Shown here one piece after another: positions 17,073-25,178 of a stretch of 64,000 nucleotides of DNA. Within the stretch, counting starts at the first letter, position 1; each line of letters starts with the position of its first letter. A program made the translations under genes and the position numbers. Source of the DNA: DASRDU01 sp035560235 (GTDB lineage: Bacteria; Acidobacteriota; Blastocatellia; RBC074). The stretch is from positions 3,537-67,536 of the forward strand of contig DATMAG010000008.1 of assembly GCA_035560235.1 (NCBI GenBank), read 5' to 3'. Below the pieces are notes generated by a model that had not been told where the DNA came from, did no database searches, and saw only the letters and a list, made by a program, of their open reading frames with translations.

Positions 17073-17828
17073 TCAGAGAAACTCCTTCAGTTTATCCTTG
17101 AGCAGATTGCGCGCGCGGTTGATGCGCGATTTCACGGTCCCGTCCGACAGGCCCAGGACTTCGCTGATCTCCTCATAGCTGCGCCCCTCGATGTCGCGCA
17201 GCACCACCGCCGCCCGGTACTTTTCGGGCAGGCTCGCAATCGCTCTGGAAACAGCCCTGCGCCGCTCATCCTCGATCATCGCGTCATCGGCGAGCGTCTG
17301 TCGCGTGTCGGGCAGTTCGATCTCCATCTCATCACCGTCTTTTTCTGAAAAGAAGGACGGAATCGGGATCAGCTGCCGACGCTTTCTTTGTCGCAGATCG
17401 GTGATCGCCAGGTTCGAGGCGATGCGGTAGATATATGTCGAAAAGCTGTAAGTCGCCTGGTAACGTTCGGCGCTCATATAAACTCGCACGAAAGTCTCCT
17501 GCGCGAGATCCACAGCGCGGTCATAATCGTTCAGCATCCGATAGACGAAATTCGTGATCGGATTCTTGTAACGCCTCACCAGTTCCTGAAAGGCAAGTTC
17601 ATCGCCCGTGCGCGTTGCCTCAAGCAACGCGTGGTCATCCATCTCGTCAACCGAAACCGCTGCGGTCCGGCCCACAACCTCCTCACGCGCAGCCATACCG
17701 GCAGCCGCAGTCACCGCCTCAACTGCGGGATCAAAACCTTCGCTCAGGACTGCGTTCAGGGTGAGTGCCGTCATGGGTGGAGTTTCCAGTTCCGGGCGTT
17801 CAGTAACTTTCGGTGGAAGATCGTTCAT
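17073..17828 (-). CDS. ECF-type RNA polymerase sigma factor
   Basis: The 251-residue protein has an N-terminal extension (1-65) before sigma-70 region 2 ('FQELVRRYKNPITNFVYRML', 'AVDLAQETFVRVY', 'FSTYIYRIASNLAITDLRQR'). Region 4 follows, with 'LPEKYRAAVVLRDIEGRSYE' and the helix-turn-helix 'EISEVLGLSDGTVKSRINRA'. It directs RNA polymerase to a stress regulon, probably for the cell envelope given the downstream anti-sigma factor and PDZ protein. The ATG at 17828 is the most sensible of several in-frame starts; the longer ORF begins in non-conserved sequence. Confidence 0.93.
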   Translation of the reverse strand: MNDLPPKVTERPELETPPMTALTLNAVLSEGFDPAVEAVTAAAGMAAREEVVGRTAAVSVDEMDDHALLEATRTGDELAFQELVRRYKNPITNFVYRMLNDYDRAVDLAQETFVRVYMSAERYQATYSFSTYIYRIASNLAITDLRQRKRRQLIPIPSFFSEKDGDEMEIELPDTRQTLADDAMIEDERRRAVSRAIASLPEKYRAAVVLRDIEGRSYEEISEVLGLSDGTVKSRINRARNLLKDKLKEFL

Positions 17829-18176
17829 TCTGAAGGTACTACTCTGCTTTTGATTCAGGATGTCCTGGGTGAGGCCGTGGGACACCAGACAGCAGAAGTA
17901 TACACGATCTTCACTTGCCATCACGCCGCCCCGGGTATTTTGTTCCAGTAATTTATCAGTTTTCTCAACCCACCCGTAACCCTCACCGGAAGGGCGCAGC
18001 CGCTTCCTGAAATCCTTGCAATTCAGCGATTTGGACTCTCACTGAGACGAAAGCCGCGACTCCTTGCTGCAGCCTCTGCGGGCGCATATAATCCGGCTGG
18101 AGTTTTTCACGATACACCCAAACCAAAACAGAGGGTCGCAGAATCTGCGGCCCGCAATTTGAGGAGGACACAATAA
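17829..18176. other. Divergent promoter region between sigma factor and selenoprotein genes
   Basis: About 350 bp without a gene. It holds the selenoprotein promoter described separately; the promoter of the sigma operon must also lie here but was not identified. Confidence 0.5.
18064..18092 (+). promoter_or_regulatory. Sigma-70-type promoter of the peroxiredoxin selenoprotein gene
   Basis: TTGCTG and a perfect TATAAT are separated by 17 nt. Transcription would start near 18099, leaving a leader of about 78 nt to the ATG. Confidence 0.55.
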
Positions 18177-18641
18177 ATGTCAGTTGAAGTCGGTTCTCCT
18201 GCTCCTGATTTTGAGCTGAAGAGTCACCGGGGCAACACGGTGAAGCTCTCGGATTTCAGGGGTAAGAAGAACGTATTCATTGCGTTTTACCCGCTCGCCT
18301 GGACGCCCGTCTGAACGGTGCAGATGCCTTCTTACGAAGCCGATCTCAGCCGCTTCGAGCAGGCAGATACCCACGTGCTGGGTATTTCAGTTGACTCCGT
18401 TCCCTGCAATACCGCCTGGGCCAAAAGTCTGGGGGGAATTTCCTACGATCTGCTTTCGGATTTCGAACCGAAAGGCGCAGTGGCCAGGCTTTACGGCGCT
18501 TACCGCGAGGCTCAGGGCATCAGCGAACGCGCCCTGTTCGTGATTGATAAGGAGGGTAAGGTCGTCTACAAGGATATTCACGACATCAGTCAGCAGCCCG
18601 ACAATGAAGTGATCTTCGACGTGCTGCGCAAGCTGGATTAA
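18177..18641 (+). CDS. Selenocysteine-containing peroxiredoxin (UGA codon 18312-18314)
   Basis: Translation from the ATG (GAGGAGG site 8-9 nt upstream) reads through one in-frame UGA to give 154 residues. The UGA is residue 46, exactly the peroxidatic position of the peroxiredoxin motif PxxxTxxC: here P39-L-A-W-T43-P-V-U46. Sequence on both sides is peroxiredoxin: 'PAPDFELKSHRGNTVKLSDF' before it, and after it 'VLGISVDSVPCNTAWAKSLG', 'YGAYREAQGISERALFVID' and 'GKVVYKDIH'. C77 could be the resolving residue. Known PrxU selenoproteins have the same architecture and reduce hydroperoxides using thiol donors. A candidate SECIS hairpin follows. The alternative, a nonsense mutation, is unlikely because the flanks are intact and three more such genes are nearby. 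Confidence 0.92.
18335..18357 (+). promoter_or_regulatory. Candidate SECIS hairpin of the peroxiredoxin gene
   Basis: A perfect 6-bp stem (CGAAGC/GCTTCG) with an 11-nt loop starts 20 nt after the UGA, inside the reading frame. Bacterial SECIS elements sit at this distance, but the fold here is my own hand prediction. Confidence 0.45.
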
Positions 18642-18652
18642 GAGCATCGGCA

Positions 18653-18720
18653 ATCAGCGGTCAACCATCGGTTCTTTATCCCTGGTTTTGTCGGATAAGA
18701 TCTGAGAACTGACCGCTGAT
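18653..18720 (+). repeat. Inverted repeat downstream of the peroxiredoxin gene, possible terminator
   Basis: ATCAGCGGTCA pairs with TGACCGCTGAT (11 bp, perfect). An inner TTATCC/GGATAA pair makes a long two-part hairpin, followed by a run of five T. It may attenuate transcription between the peroxiredoxin gene and the GrdB-like gene. Confidence 0.6.
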
Positions 18721-18753
18721 GCTTTTTCCGAGAACGAGGTTGAGGACGTTTTT

Positions 18754-19461
18754 ATGGCCACCATGTCGCGCAAATGCGTGCCCTTCACTCCCTTTGACCG
18801 CGAATTGTCGAAAGCCACCATCGCCATCGTCACGGCGGGCGGTGTTCACAAAAAAGACCAGCAGCCCTTCAATATCGCTGATGAACTCGGCGATCTGACC
18901 TTTCGGATCATCGAAGGCGACACGCCCGCATCAGATCTGATGGTGACGCATCATCATTATGATCACTCGGACGCTGACCGTGACATCAACGTCGTCTTCC
19001 CGATTGACGTTCTGCGCGAGCTTCAGACCGAAGGGTTCATCGGCGATGTCGCCCGCGAACACATCGGCTATATGGGTTACACCATGCAGCTCAGGCAGAT
19101 GTATGAAGAGACGGCTCCGGCCATCGCGGCAGAAATTGACAAAAAATCCCGCGCCGACGCCGTTGTTCTGACCGGCGGCTGACCGAACGTCTGTCACCGC
19201 ACGGTCGTCGCGGTTCAGCGTGAAATCGAATTACTTGGCATTCCGACCGTCCTGATTACAGTCGGCCCCGAGGCGTCAAAAACTATGCGCCCGCCCCGCG
19301 CGATGTATCCGAAGGATTTCAAAATCGGCAACTCGCTCGGCAAACCCGGGATGAAGGATTTGCAGAAACGTGTCCTGCGCGATGCGCTGCTGATGCTCAA
19401 AGAGCCTGCGCATCCGGGCGAAGTCATCGAACGCGAATATCCCGAATACCACTCGGCCTGA
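18754..19461 (+). CDS. GrdB-like selenoprotein (UGA codon 19180-19182)
   Basis: With the in-frame UGA read as selenocysteine the product is 235 residues; the UGA is residue 143 in 'LTGGUPNVCHRTVV', giving a UxxxC pair (U143, C147). The protein has the features of the glycine/sarcosine/betaine reductase selenoprotein B family: 'SKATIAIVTAGGVHKKDQQP', 'THHHYDHSDADRDINVVFP', 'VLITVGPEASKTMRPPRAMY' and 'GNSLGKPGMKDLQKRVLRDA'. True GrdB belongs to clostridial Stickland fermentation with GrdA and GrdC, which are absent here, and this protein is shorter. Shorter relatives occur in aerobes with unknown function. It lies 112 nt after the peroxiredoxin gene and probably shares its promoter. A GAGG site precedes the ATG. 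Confidence 0.9.
19196..19214 (+). promoter_or_regulatory. Candidate SECIS hairpin of the GrdB-like gene
   Basis: ACCGC/GCGGT (5 bp) closes a 9-nt loop containing GGTC, 13 nt after the UGA. A GGUC-bearing loop recalls the apical loop of the E. coli fdhF SECIS. The fold is hand-predicted. Confidence 0.45.
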
Positions 19462-19720
19462 GCAGCAGGCTGACTTTTCGCCGCGTCTCCGCGGGAGTTA
19501 TTTCGCGCAGAGGCGCAACAGTCGCTGAGAAAAGTCCTGGCCTGGTCCGGCCTGCTTTAATCTCTGGTCAATCCAATTTGTGCCGTGAGGCTGGCGCATT
19601 CTGAACTCTTGCGGCATAATCCCGCCGTTCGTTTCCGGTTGTCATCACCAGGCAGGCTCTCTGCTGCATTCAGAACACAATCAAGCTATCCGGCCATTTC
19701 AGAAAGGAAGGAAACTATTC

Positions 19721-20905
19721 ATGAACAAGCAACGGCTTTTCATTGCCAGTTGTCTGTCACTGGTCGTCACGGCAATGATCTTCGTCGTGCGCGGCGATAT
19801 CGCCCCACAGGTCGAGAAGGCTTTCGGTCTTTCACATGAACAATACGCCTTTGTCTCAACGATGGCATTTTTCGGCTTTGCCGCCTCCATCTTTCTGGCA
19901 TCGCCGATGCTTGACGCGCTGGGCATGCGCAATCTGCTTTACCTGGCTTTCACCCTGCACGTTGGCGGAATTGTGGCCTTCATCTTCGCGCCGGGCTACA
20001 CCGTGCTCTATCTCTCAATGCTCTTTGCGGGTTTTGGCAACGGGCTGATTGAAGCAGTAATCAATCCGTTGACGGCGACGGTCTATCCCGACGAGAAGAC
20101 GCACAAGCTGAACGTCCTGCATTCGTGGTGGCCCGGAGGCCTGATCATCGGCGGCCTGATCGCTTATCTGATGGGCGTGGCCGGACTGAACTGGCAGATG
20201 CGAATGGGACTGATCATTCTGCCGGCGATTGCCTACGCGCTGCTCATTTTCGGCCAGAAGTTTCCGCCGACCGAGCGCGCCGCTGCCGGAATTTCGACCG
20301 GCGAGATGCTGAAAACAGCGCTGCATCCGGCCTTCCTGGTGCTGATGTGCACGATGATGATCACGGCTTCGATTGAACTCGCGCCGGGACAGATGCTGGA
20401 ATCCGTGCTGCGCGACAAGGCGCAGATGTCAGGCACGCTGGTCTTTGTTTACGGCAGCGCGCTGATGTTCGTCCTGCGCTATTTTGCCGGGCCGATTGCG
20501 CATCGGATTTCACCGATCGGGATGATGTGCGCTTCAGCGGCGCTCGCCGGGACAGGACTCTACCTGCTCGCCAATGCGGGCACGCCGGGGATGATTTATG
20601 TTGCCGCGACTGTTTTTTATGTGGGTGTCTGCTTTATGTGGCCGACGATGCTCGGCATCACTTCGGAGCGATTCCCGCAGGGCGGCGCCTTCACGATGGG
20701 CCTGATGGGATTTGCCGGACAGGCGGCGCTTGGCCTGATTATTCTGAAGGCCGGACAGGTCTTCGACCAGTGGGGACCATCCGCCACCTTCAGTTTCGTC
20801 GCCAAACTGGCGATTGTTCCCTTCCTCGTCTTCGCCATCTGGTGGATCAGAGATTACACGCGCGGCGGCTACAAGGCCGTCAGACTCAGCCAGTCGGGAT
20901 CGTAG
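19721..20905 (+). CDS. Major facilitator superfamily transporter
   Basis: The 394-residue protein has 12 predicted membrane segments in two halves, from 'LFIASCLSLVVTAMIFVVRG' to 'LAIVPFLVFAIWWIRDY'. 'FAGFGNGLIEAVINPLTATV' and 'HSWWPGGLIIGGLIAYLMG' resemble sugar/FHS-type MFS carriers, but I cannot name a substrate. The ATG is preceded by AAAGGAAGGAAACTATTC. It lies between two selenoprotein genes with its own 260-bp upstream gap, so a link to redox or selenium physiology is only positional. Confidence 0.9.
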   Translation: MNKQRLFIASCLSLVVTAMIFVVRGDIAPQVEKAFGLSHEQYAFVSTMAFFGFAASIFLASPMLDALGMRNLLYLAFTLHVGGIVAFIFAPGYTVLYLSMLFAGFGNGLIEAVINPLTATVYPDEKTHKLNVLHSWWPGGLIIGGLIAYLMGVAGLNWQMRMGLIILPAIAYALLIFGQKFPPTERAAAGISTGEMLKTALHPAFLVLMCTMMITASIELAPGQMLESVLRDKAQMSGTLVFVYGSALMFVLRYFAGPIAHRISPIGMMCASAALAGTGLYLLANAGTPGMIYVAATVFYVGVCFMWPTMLGITSERFPQGGAFTMGLMGFAGQAALGLIILKAGQVFDQWGPSATFSFVAKLAIVPFLVFAIWWIRDYTRGGYKAVRLSQSGS

Positions 20906-20973
20906 GAATTGCAGATTTGAGATTGCAGATTGCAGATTGTCTGATACGACAGACTTCTGCAATCTGCAATTCC
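20905..20973. repeat. GCAGATT-word inverted repeat, possible bidirectional terminator
   Basis: GGAATTGCAGATT pairs with AATCTGCAATTCC (13 bp), with inner GCAGA/TCTGC and GTCTG/CAGAC pairs. It overlaps the MFS stop codon and ends 4 nt before the convergent small gene, so it probably terminates both. The left arm consists of repeated copies of GATTGCA. Confidence 0.8.
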
Positions 20974-20976
20974 CTT

Positions 20977-21231
20977 TCATCCGCCAATAATCCCTGCCAC
21001 TCCGCAGTTCAGACAGCGATAGAGCGTGCCGGCGCGTTCGGGAAAGACCTGCACGCGGGCCGGGCCGCAGGTGTGGTCAACTCTGACTTCAAAAAGCGTG
21101 TAGTACTGCTCGTCGGGAATGTTGCCGACCGCGTCAAAGATGGCCTGCTCGGCCACGGTGTTGCGGTCAATCGCTTCAAAGAAATCGCGTTCATCTTCCG
21201 TCAGACCTTCTTCGGTGAATTCGTCTGCCAT
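20977..21231 (-). CDS. Small acidic hypothetical protein with paired cysteines
   Basis: The 84-residue protein has a strong GGAGG site 5-6 nt before the ATG, so it is likely real. It is acidic at the N-terminus and ends in 'ERAGTLYRCLNCGVAGIIGG'. CxxC near the C-terminus plus C55 in 'DHTCGP' could bind zinc or form a redox pair. I do not recognise the family. It is transcribed divergently from the DsbA-like selenoprotein with 82 bp between the starts, so the two may be co-regulated. Confidence 0.7.
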   Translation of the reverse strand: MADEFTEEGLTEDERDFFEAIDRNTVAEQAIFDAVGNIPDEQYYTLFEVRVDHTCGPARVQVFPERAGTLYRCLNCGVAGIIGG

Positions 21232-21251
21232 AGTTCCTCCGCAGGTGTTGA

Positions 21252-21280
21252 TTGGTGAATCGTGCGACGGCTTTTATACT
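21252..21280 (+). promoter_or_regulatory. Sigma-70-type promoter of the DsbA-like selenoprotein gene
   Basis: TTGGTG and TATACT are separated by 17 nt, placing the transcript start about 27 nt before the ATG. The arrangement parallels the peroxiredoxin promoter. Confidence 0.5.
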
Positions 21281-21313
21281 ACCGGAGAGATTTGCTGAAA
21301 AGGAGAAGAGCTT

Positions 21314-21958
21314 ATGCCTGTCAGAGTTCAGGTCTTTTCTGATTACACCTGACCATACTGTCTGATCGGGGAGGCTTCCCTGAAAAATGCCGTGCGCGTG
21401 ACGGGCGCCGAAACCATCTTTCGCGCCTTTCTGCTGCGCGCCGATGGCCCGCCGAAATTCGACCCGCAAAGCGAATCATTCGCGGCCCTGTTCAGAAACA
21501 ACGTGCTGCCGCTGGCCGCCGCGTTCGGCGTTGAAATTCATCAGCCGTCGCGCCTGCCACTCACCCGCGCCGCGCACGAAGCCGCCGCCTGGGCGCGCAC
21601 GCAGGGCCGCTTTGACGATTATCACCAGGCGCTCTTTCGCGCGCTGTACATTGAAGACAGGGATTTCAGCGAGATCGAAACGCTCAGGGAGATTGCGCGC
21701 AGCCTCGGCCTCAACGCCGCTGATCTTGAAAAGTCGCTGCATGAAGGCCGGATGGCTGATGAAGTGGATGAAGACCTGCTGATCGCGCAGACTTACGGCC
21801 TCAGTGGCGTCCCGGCTTACGTCATCGGCGGTCACACGCTGTTCGGCGTGCAGGACGAGACCACGCTCATCGAAGCCATCCGCCGCGCCGACCGCCACGA
21901 ACCCGCGCCCAAAGCAGGCCCGCTCCCGTCACTGCCAATCAGCATTACCCGCAAATGA
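21314..21958 (+). CDS. Selenocysteine DsbA/FrnE-family oxidoreductase (UGA codon 21350-21352)
   Basis: Read through the in-frame UGA, the product has 214 residues with active site U13-P14-Y15-C16 directly after 'VQVFSDYT'. This is the place of the CPxC motif in FrnE-type DsbA proteins. Downstream features fit the family: helical insert 'THAAHEAAAWARTQGRFDDY'-like segment (about 85-110), 'QALFRALYIEDRDFSEIETL', and the cis-proline loop 'YGLSGVPAYVIGGHTLFGVQ' near the C-terminus. There is no signal peptide, so it should be a cytoplasmic thiol-disulphide oxidoreductase. AGGAG lies 8-9 nt before the ATG. Without recoding only 12 codons would be made. A hairpin follows the UGA, and a perfect 39-bp repeat begins directly after the stop. 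Confidence 0.92.
21366..21383 (+). promoter_or_regulatory. Candidate SECIS hairpin of the DsbA-like gene
   Basis: TCGGGG pairs with CCCTGA (6 bp including one G-U) around the loop AGGCTT, 13 nt after the UGA. The AGG-type six-base loop resembles the AGGUCU loop of E. coli fdhF. This is the best of the four by eye. Confidence 0.55.
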
Positions 21959-22049
21959 AATCAGCCACGAATGCACACGAATTTTCACGAATGAAGAAAA
22001 CTGATCGCAGTCTTCATTCGTGAAAATTCGTGTGCATTCGTGGCTGATT
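21959..22049. repeat. Perfect 39-bp inverted repeat of CACGAAT words
   Basis: Arms 21959-21997 and 22011-22049 are exact reverse complements over 39 bp, with a 13-nt loop. Each arm contains three copies of CACGAAT with small changes. It begins on the base after the DsbA-like gene's stop and ends 4 nt before the convergent M20 gene, filling the gap and probably terminating both. Confidence 0.95.
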
Positions 22050-22053
22050 CTCC

Positions 22054-23289
22054 TCACGCCATCCCGCTCATTGCCAGCATCAGCAGCAGCGCGCGTTTGT
22101 ATCCGGTTTCGCGTCCCGTCGGTTCATACCACTCGCTCAGGCGGTGCGAATCGCCTGACAGGCCGCCGATGCCGATGGTCACAGCCTGCACGCCCAGGCT
22201 GATCGGAATGTTTGAATCGGTCGAAGCGCGATTGAGAATCGGCGTGATGCCCAGCGCCCGCGAAGCTTCAATTGCCATTCGCACCAGCATCGCATTCTGC
22301 GGCGTTTCGCCCGAAGGCCGGTGACCGATCAGTTTCACATCCGACCGCAGCCGCAGGCCTGAAGCGGCGCGCAGCGCATTCTCATCAGCAATCGCCTGAT
22401 TCACAGCTTTGAGTAAAAACTCTTCGAGCCGCGCCAGTTCGGCCTCAGAAGTCGAGCGCAGGTCAACATCCATCCGCGCCCGTTCAGGAATCACGTTGAC
22501 CGATTCGCCGCCTTCGATGCACCCGACGTTGTAAGTCGTGCGCGGTTCGACCGGAGCGCGATAATCGGCCAGCTTCGCCACCACGCGACCAAGCGCGTGA
22601 ACCGGATTGACGACGCCGAAATCGCCCCAGCTATGTCCGCCCGGCCCTTCGAGCGTGATGCGATAACGCCGCGAACCGAGCGCCTGATGCGTGATGAATT
22701 CAACGCCCGGCCCGTCAAATGAAATGAAGGCCGAGACGCGACCCGCCACTTTGCCTTCGCTGAACAGATGCCGCACGCCGCGCAGGTTGCCTTCGCCCTC
22801 TTCGCCGACCGTCGCGACAAAGGCAATCGTGCCGCGCAAACGAATCTCACCGGCGTTGAGCGCCTGAATCATTCCGATCAGTCCGGCCAGCCCCGCCACG
22901 TTGTCGGCAATCCCTGGCGCACACAGCCGCGTGCCAACGCGCCGTACCTGCACGTCAGTTCCGTCAGGAAAGACCGTGTCGAGATGCGCTGAAACAACCG
23001 TCAGCGGCAGTTCCGATTCGCCGCGATAAAAGCCGATCACGTTGCCTTCGCTGTCCGTGTGCACGTCGCTCAGGCCAAGTTCGGCAAAGCGTCCGGCAAA
23101 ATAGCGTCCGCGTTCGTGTTCACGAAACGGCGGCGCGGGAATCTCGCAGATGCGAATCAGTTCCGCCGTGAAACGATCAGCCGCGTGATCAATGAAAGCA
23201 AAAGCGCGCTGCACGGCTTCGTCGCGCAGCAGCGCCGCAATGCTGTTTGGCTGATGCCGGTCGGCAATCGAAAGAATTGATGCAGGCAT
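22054..23289 (-). CDS. M20-family metallopeptidase
   Basis: The 411-residue zinc peptidase shows the M20 metal sites in order: 'TVVSAHLDTVFP' (His and catalytic Asp), 'APGIADNVAGLAGLIGMIQA' (bridging Asp), 'VATVGEEGEGNLRG' (general base and metal Glu) and a late His in 'GGLSGDSHRLSEWYE'. A dimerisation domain lies at about 205-310 ('ITLEGPGGHSWGDFGVVNPV'). The pattern is closest to PepT/CPG2-like di- and tripeptidases. There is no signal peptide, so it is cytoplasmic, probably in peptide turnover. It appears monocistronic. Confidence 0.92.
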   Translation of the reverse strand: MPASILSIADRHQPNSIAALLRDEAVQRAFAFIDHAADRFTAELIRICEIPAPPFREHERGRYFAGRFAELGLSDVHTDSEGNVIGFYRGESELPLTVVSAHLDTVFPDGTDVQVRRVGTRLCAPGIADNVAGLAGLIGMIQALNAGEIRLRGTIAFVATVGEEGEGNLRGVRHLFSEGKVAGRVSAFISFDGPGVEFITHQALGSRRYRITLEGPGGHSWGDFGVVNPVHALGRVVAKLADYRAPVEPRTTYNVGCIEGGESVNVIPERARMDVDLRSTSEAELARLEEFLLKAVNQAIADENALRAASGLRLRSDVKLIGHRPSGETPQNAMLVRMAIEASRALGITPILNRASTDSNIPISLGVQAVTIGIGGLSGDSHRLSEWYEPTGRETGYKRALLLMLAMSGMA

Positions 23290-23384
23290 AAACTTCTGTC
23301 ACCTGTGATCGAAGATGAAGTCAGCAGAACTGAGCTTACCAGTCGAAGCAGATGAAGTAAAAACCGGCAGGAGACCAGTCAAAA

Positions 23385-24176
23385 CTAAACCTCCCGTTCT
23401 TCAGCTCTGAGAAAAGTCAGCGCGACTTCGGCAAATTCCCCGCTCGTGACGCCGCCTCCGGTCTGCTCGCCAAAGATCGGCCCGTGACCGCCGTTGGGAA
23501 TCACCCAGAGGGCTGAGCGCGGAATGGCCTGATACATTTCCAGCGCCAGCGCGACAGGATACAACGGGTCACGGTCGCCGTGAACGATCAGCGTGCGCGC
23601 AGTGATTGTTGACAGATACGGCGGCGTGAAATTCAGATCATCGTAACTGTCCTTCAGTGCCTGCATCTGCTGCCAGAGTGCCACGATCTGTTCATCACCG
23701 TGCTTGTGCCACTCGCGCATCTGCCGCCATTCAGCTTCGGTTCTGGTTTCAGGTGTCAGCGCGCTCATCGCCGCCCGCGCCTGAGCCGGAAAGTAGGGCG
23801 CGGCGCTGACGAGCACCATCGCTTCGACGCGGTCGGGCTGCTGCGTGGCGACGTGCAGCAGCGTTTTGGCTCCGAGGCTCAGGCCGATGGCCCTGAAGCG
23901 CGCAATGCCCAGGTGATCGAGCAGCGCAAGAACATCCTGCGCGAATTGCCTGAAGGTGAATTGCTTTGATGGATTGGTGGTTCTTCCGTGTCCGCGGAGA
24001 TCAGGAATGAGCAGGCGAAAACCCGGCGGTGGCGCAGCGAAAATCAGATTCCAGTTCGCGCCAGTGCCGCCGCCACCGTGCAGCAGCAGGAGCGGTTCGC
24101 CCTCTCCGCGACTTTCAAAGTACAGCTCAATGTCGTTGAGGGTGACAGTCTGTCCCGAAGTCGCACTCTCTTCCAT
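23385..24176 (-). CDS. Alpha/beta hydrolase
   Basis: The 263-residue protein has the fold's landmarks: 'PLLLLHGGGGTGANW' (oxyanion hole), 'RLLIPDLRGHGRTTNPSKQF', nucleophile elbow 'AIGLSLGAKTLLH' (Ser in GLSLGA), late Asp in 'LIVHGDRDPLYP' and His in 'NGGHGPIF'. It is a soluble serine hydrolase; the substrate could be an ester, lactone or epoxide. No neighbour suggests a pathway. Confidence 0.9.
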   Translation of the reverse strand: MEESATSGQTVTLNDIELYFESRGEGEPLLLLHGGGGTGANWNLIFAAPPPGFRLLIPDLRGHGRTTNPSKQFTFRQFAQDVLALLDHLGIARFRAIGLSLGAKTLLHVATQQPDRVEAMVLVSAAPYFPAQARAAMSALTPETRTEAEWRQMREWHKHGDEQIVALWQQMQALKDSYDDLNFTPPYLSTITARTLIVHGDRDPLYPVALALEMYQAIPRSALWVIPNGGHGPIFGEQTGGGVTSGEFAEVALTFLRAEEREV

Positions 24177-24258
24177 GTGTTCTCCACTACCTGATGTTTA
24201 CTCTTCGACAGCCCGATGCACTCAACATCAGTTTCCCGGCTCCGGAGGGGCGCAATAT

Positions 24259-24666
24259 TTATTTTTTGATTTGCACACTCCCGGCACAGACATCTCCTTC
24301 CTCTGTTCCCTTCAGCCAGCGTCGCAATTCATCTGTCCGTTTCAGGGTCAGTTCAGCGCGGGCAAGACACTGGCAATCGCCATTGAAGCTGCCGTATGCC
24401 GAGCGTTTGTCTGACTGCGGATACAGGGCGTCAAGGTGTGCAGCCCGAAAGCGCAGCCACGCTCTTTGCGCCAGTTTGAGTTTCCCGATAAACAGCGTGT
24501 CTTTCCCATAGGCTTTGAGGATTTGCTGATAAACACGATTCATTTCAGCATCAGCCTCTCGATACTGCCGACAGGCATTTGCCATCAGGTCCGTCTGAGG
24601 CCGGGACGCAGCGGCAGTTGTGAGCAGGATTACTGTCAGAATCAAAATGGCAGGTCGCAGCTTCAT
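24259..24666 (-). CDS. LprI-like DUF1311 secreted protein
   Basis: The 135-residue protein has a signal peptide (about 1-22). It carries the DUF1311 core: 'LMANACRQYREADAEMNRVY', 'LKLAQRAWLRFRAAHLDALY' and 'GDCQCLARAELTLKRTDELR', with conserved cysteines likely forming disulphides. This domain occurs in M. tuberculosis LprI, a lysozyme inhibitor, and in many periplasmic proteins of unknown role. Lysozyme inhibition is possible but unproven here. Confidence 0.85.
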   Translation of the reverse strand: MKLRPAILILTVILLTTAAASRPQTDLMANACRQYREADAEMNRVYQQILKAYGKDTLFIGKLKLAQRAWLRFRAAHLDALYPQSDKRSAYGSFNGDCQCLARAELTLKRTDELRRWLKGTEEGDVCAGSVQIKK

Positions 24667-24788
24667 AAGCGCTGTGGGCTTTTATGAGATTTTCAGTTCC
24701 ATCAGGTACCCTGATCCGGCATGGCGGTCAGACACTTCGTGTCCTGATGGATAAAGGCAAAGCAGACTCACAGCCCTCCGTTCTCAGC

Positions 24789-25112
24789 TTACCTGCGCGG
24801 ATTGACTGAGCCGCTGATCGGCTTGCGAGTTGTTTCGCCGGTTTGCAGGACCGGGATGCCTTCATCAACTTCGCCGTGCGGGCGCGGGATGACGTGCGTG
24901 GCAGTGACTTCGCCGACCTGGCGGGCGGCGGCGGCTCCGGCTTCGACGGCGGATTTGACGGCGGCGACTTCGCCGCGCACGATGGCCGTGACGAGTCCGG
25001 CGTCAACCTTTTCGTAGCCGATCAGTCTGACCTTGGCAGCTTTGACGGCGGCATCGGCGGCCACGATCATGGCTACCAGGCCGCGACATTCGATCATTCC
25101 GAGTGCTTCCAT
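24789..25112 (-). CDS. Orphan bacterial microcompartment hexameric shell protein
   Basis: The 107-residue protein is a single-domain BMC-H protein: 'EALGMIECRGLVAMIVAADA', 'AKVRLIGYEKVDAGLVTAIV' and 'RGEVAAVKSAVEAGAAAARQ', ending in 'THVIPRPHGEVDE'. This is the CcmK/PduA/EutM pattern with the pore loop after 'YEKVDAG'. Such proteins form hexagonal sheets that enclose enzymes. No BMC-P vertex protein, second shell gene or cargo enzyme is in the window. AAGGA lies 9 nt before the ATG and a near-consensus promoter precedes it, so it is expressed on its own. Confidence 0.93.
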   Translation of the reverse strand: MEALGMIECRGLVAMIVAADAAVKAAKVRLIGYEKVDAGLVTAIVRGEVAAVKSAVEAGAAAARQVGEVTATHVIPRPHGEVDEGIPVLQTGETTRKPISGSVNPRR

Positions 25113-25178
25113 TGAATGTTTCCTTTGATCCTTTTTGAGGGCAGTTTCGGCGCGCTTGTTTCAGATGATTGCGCGGCG

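Noticed and set aside
18177..21958. Pseudogenes caused by nonsense mutations
   Set aside because: Three genes in a row (and one more at 32 kb) each have exactly one UGA, always at the catalytic cysteine, never UAA or UAG, with intact flanks. Selenocysteine explains this far better.
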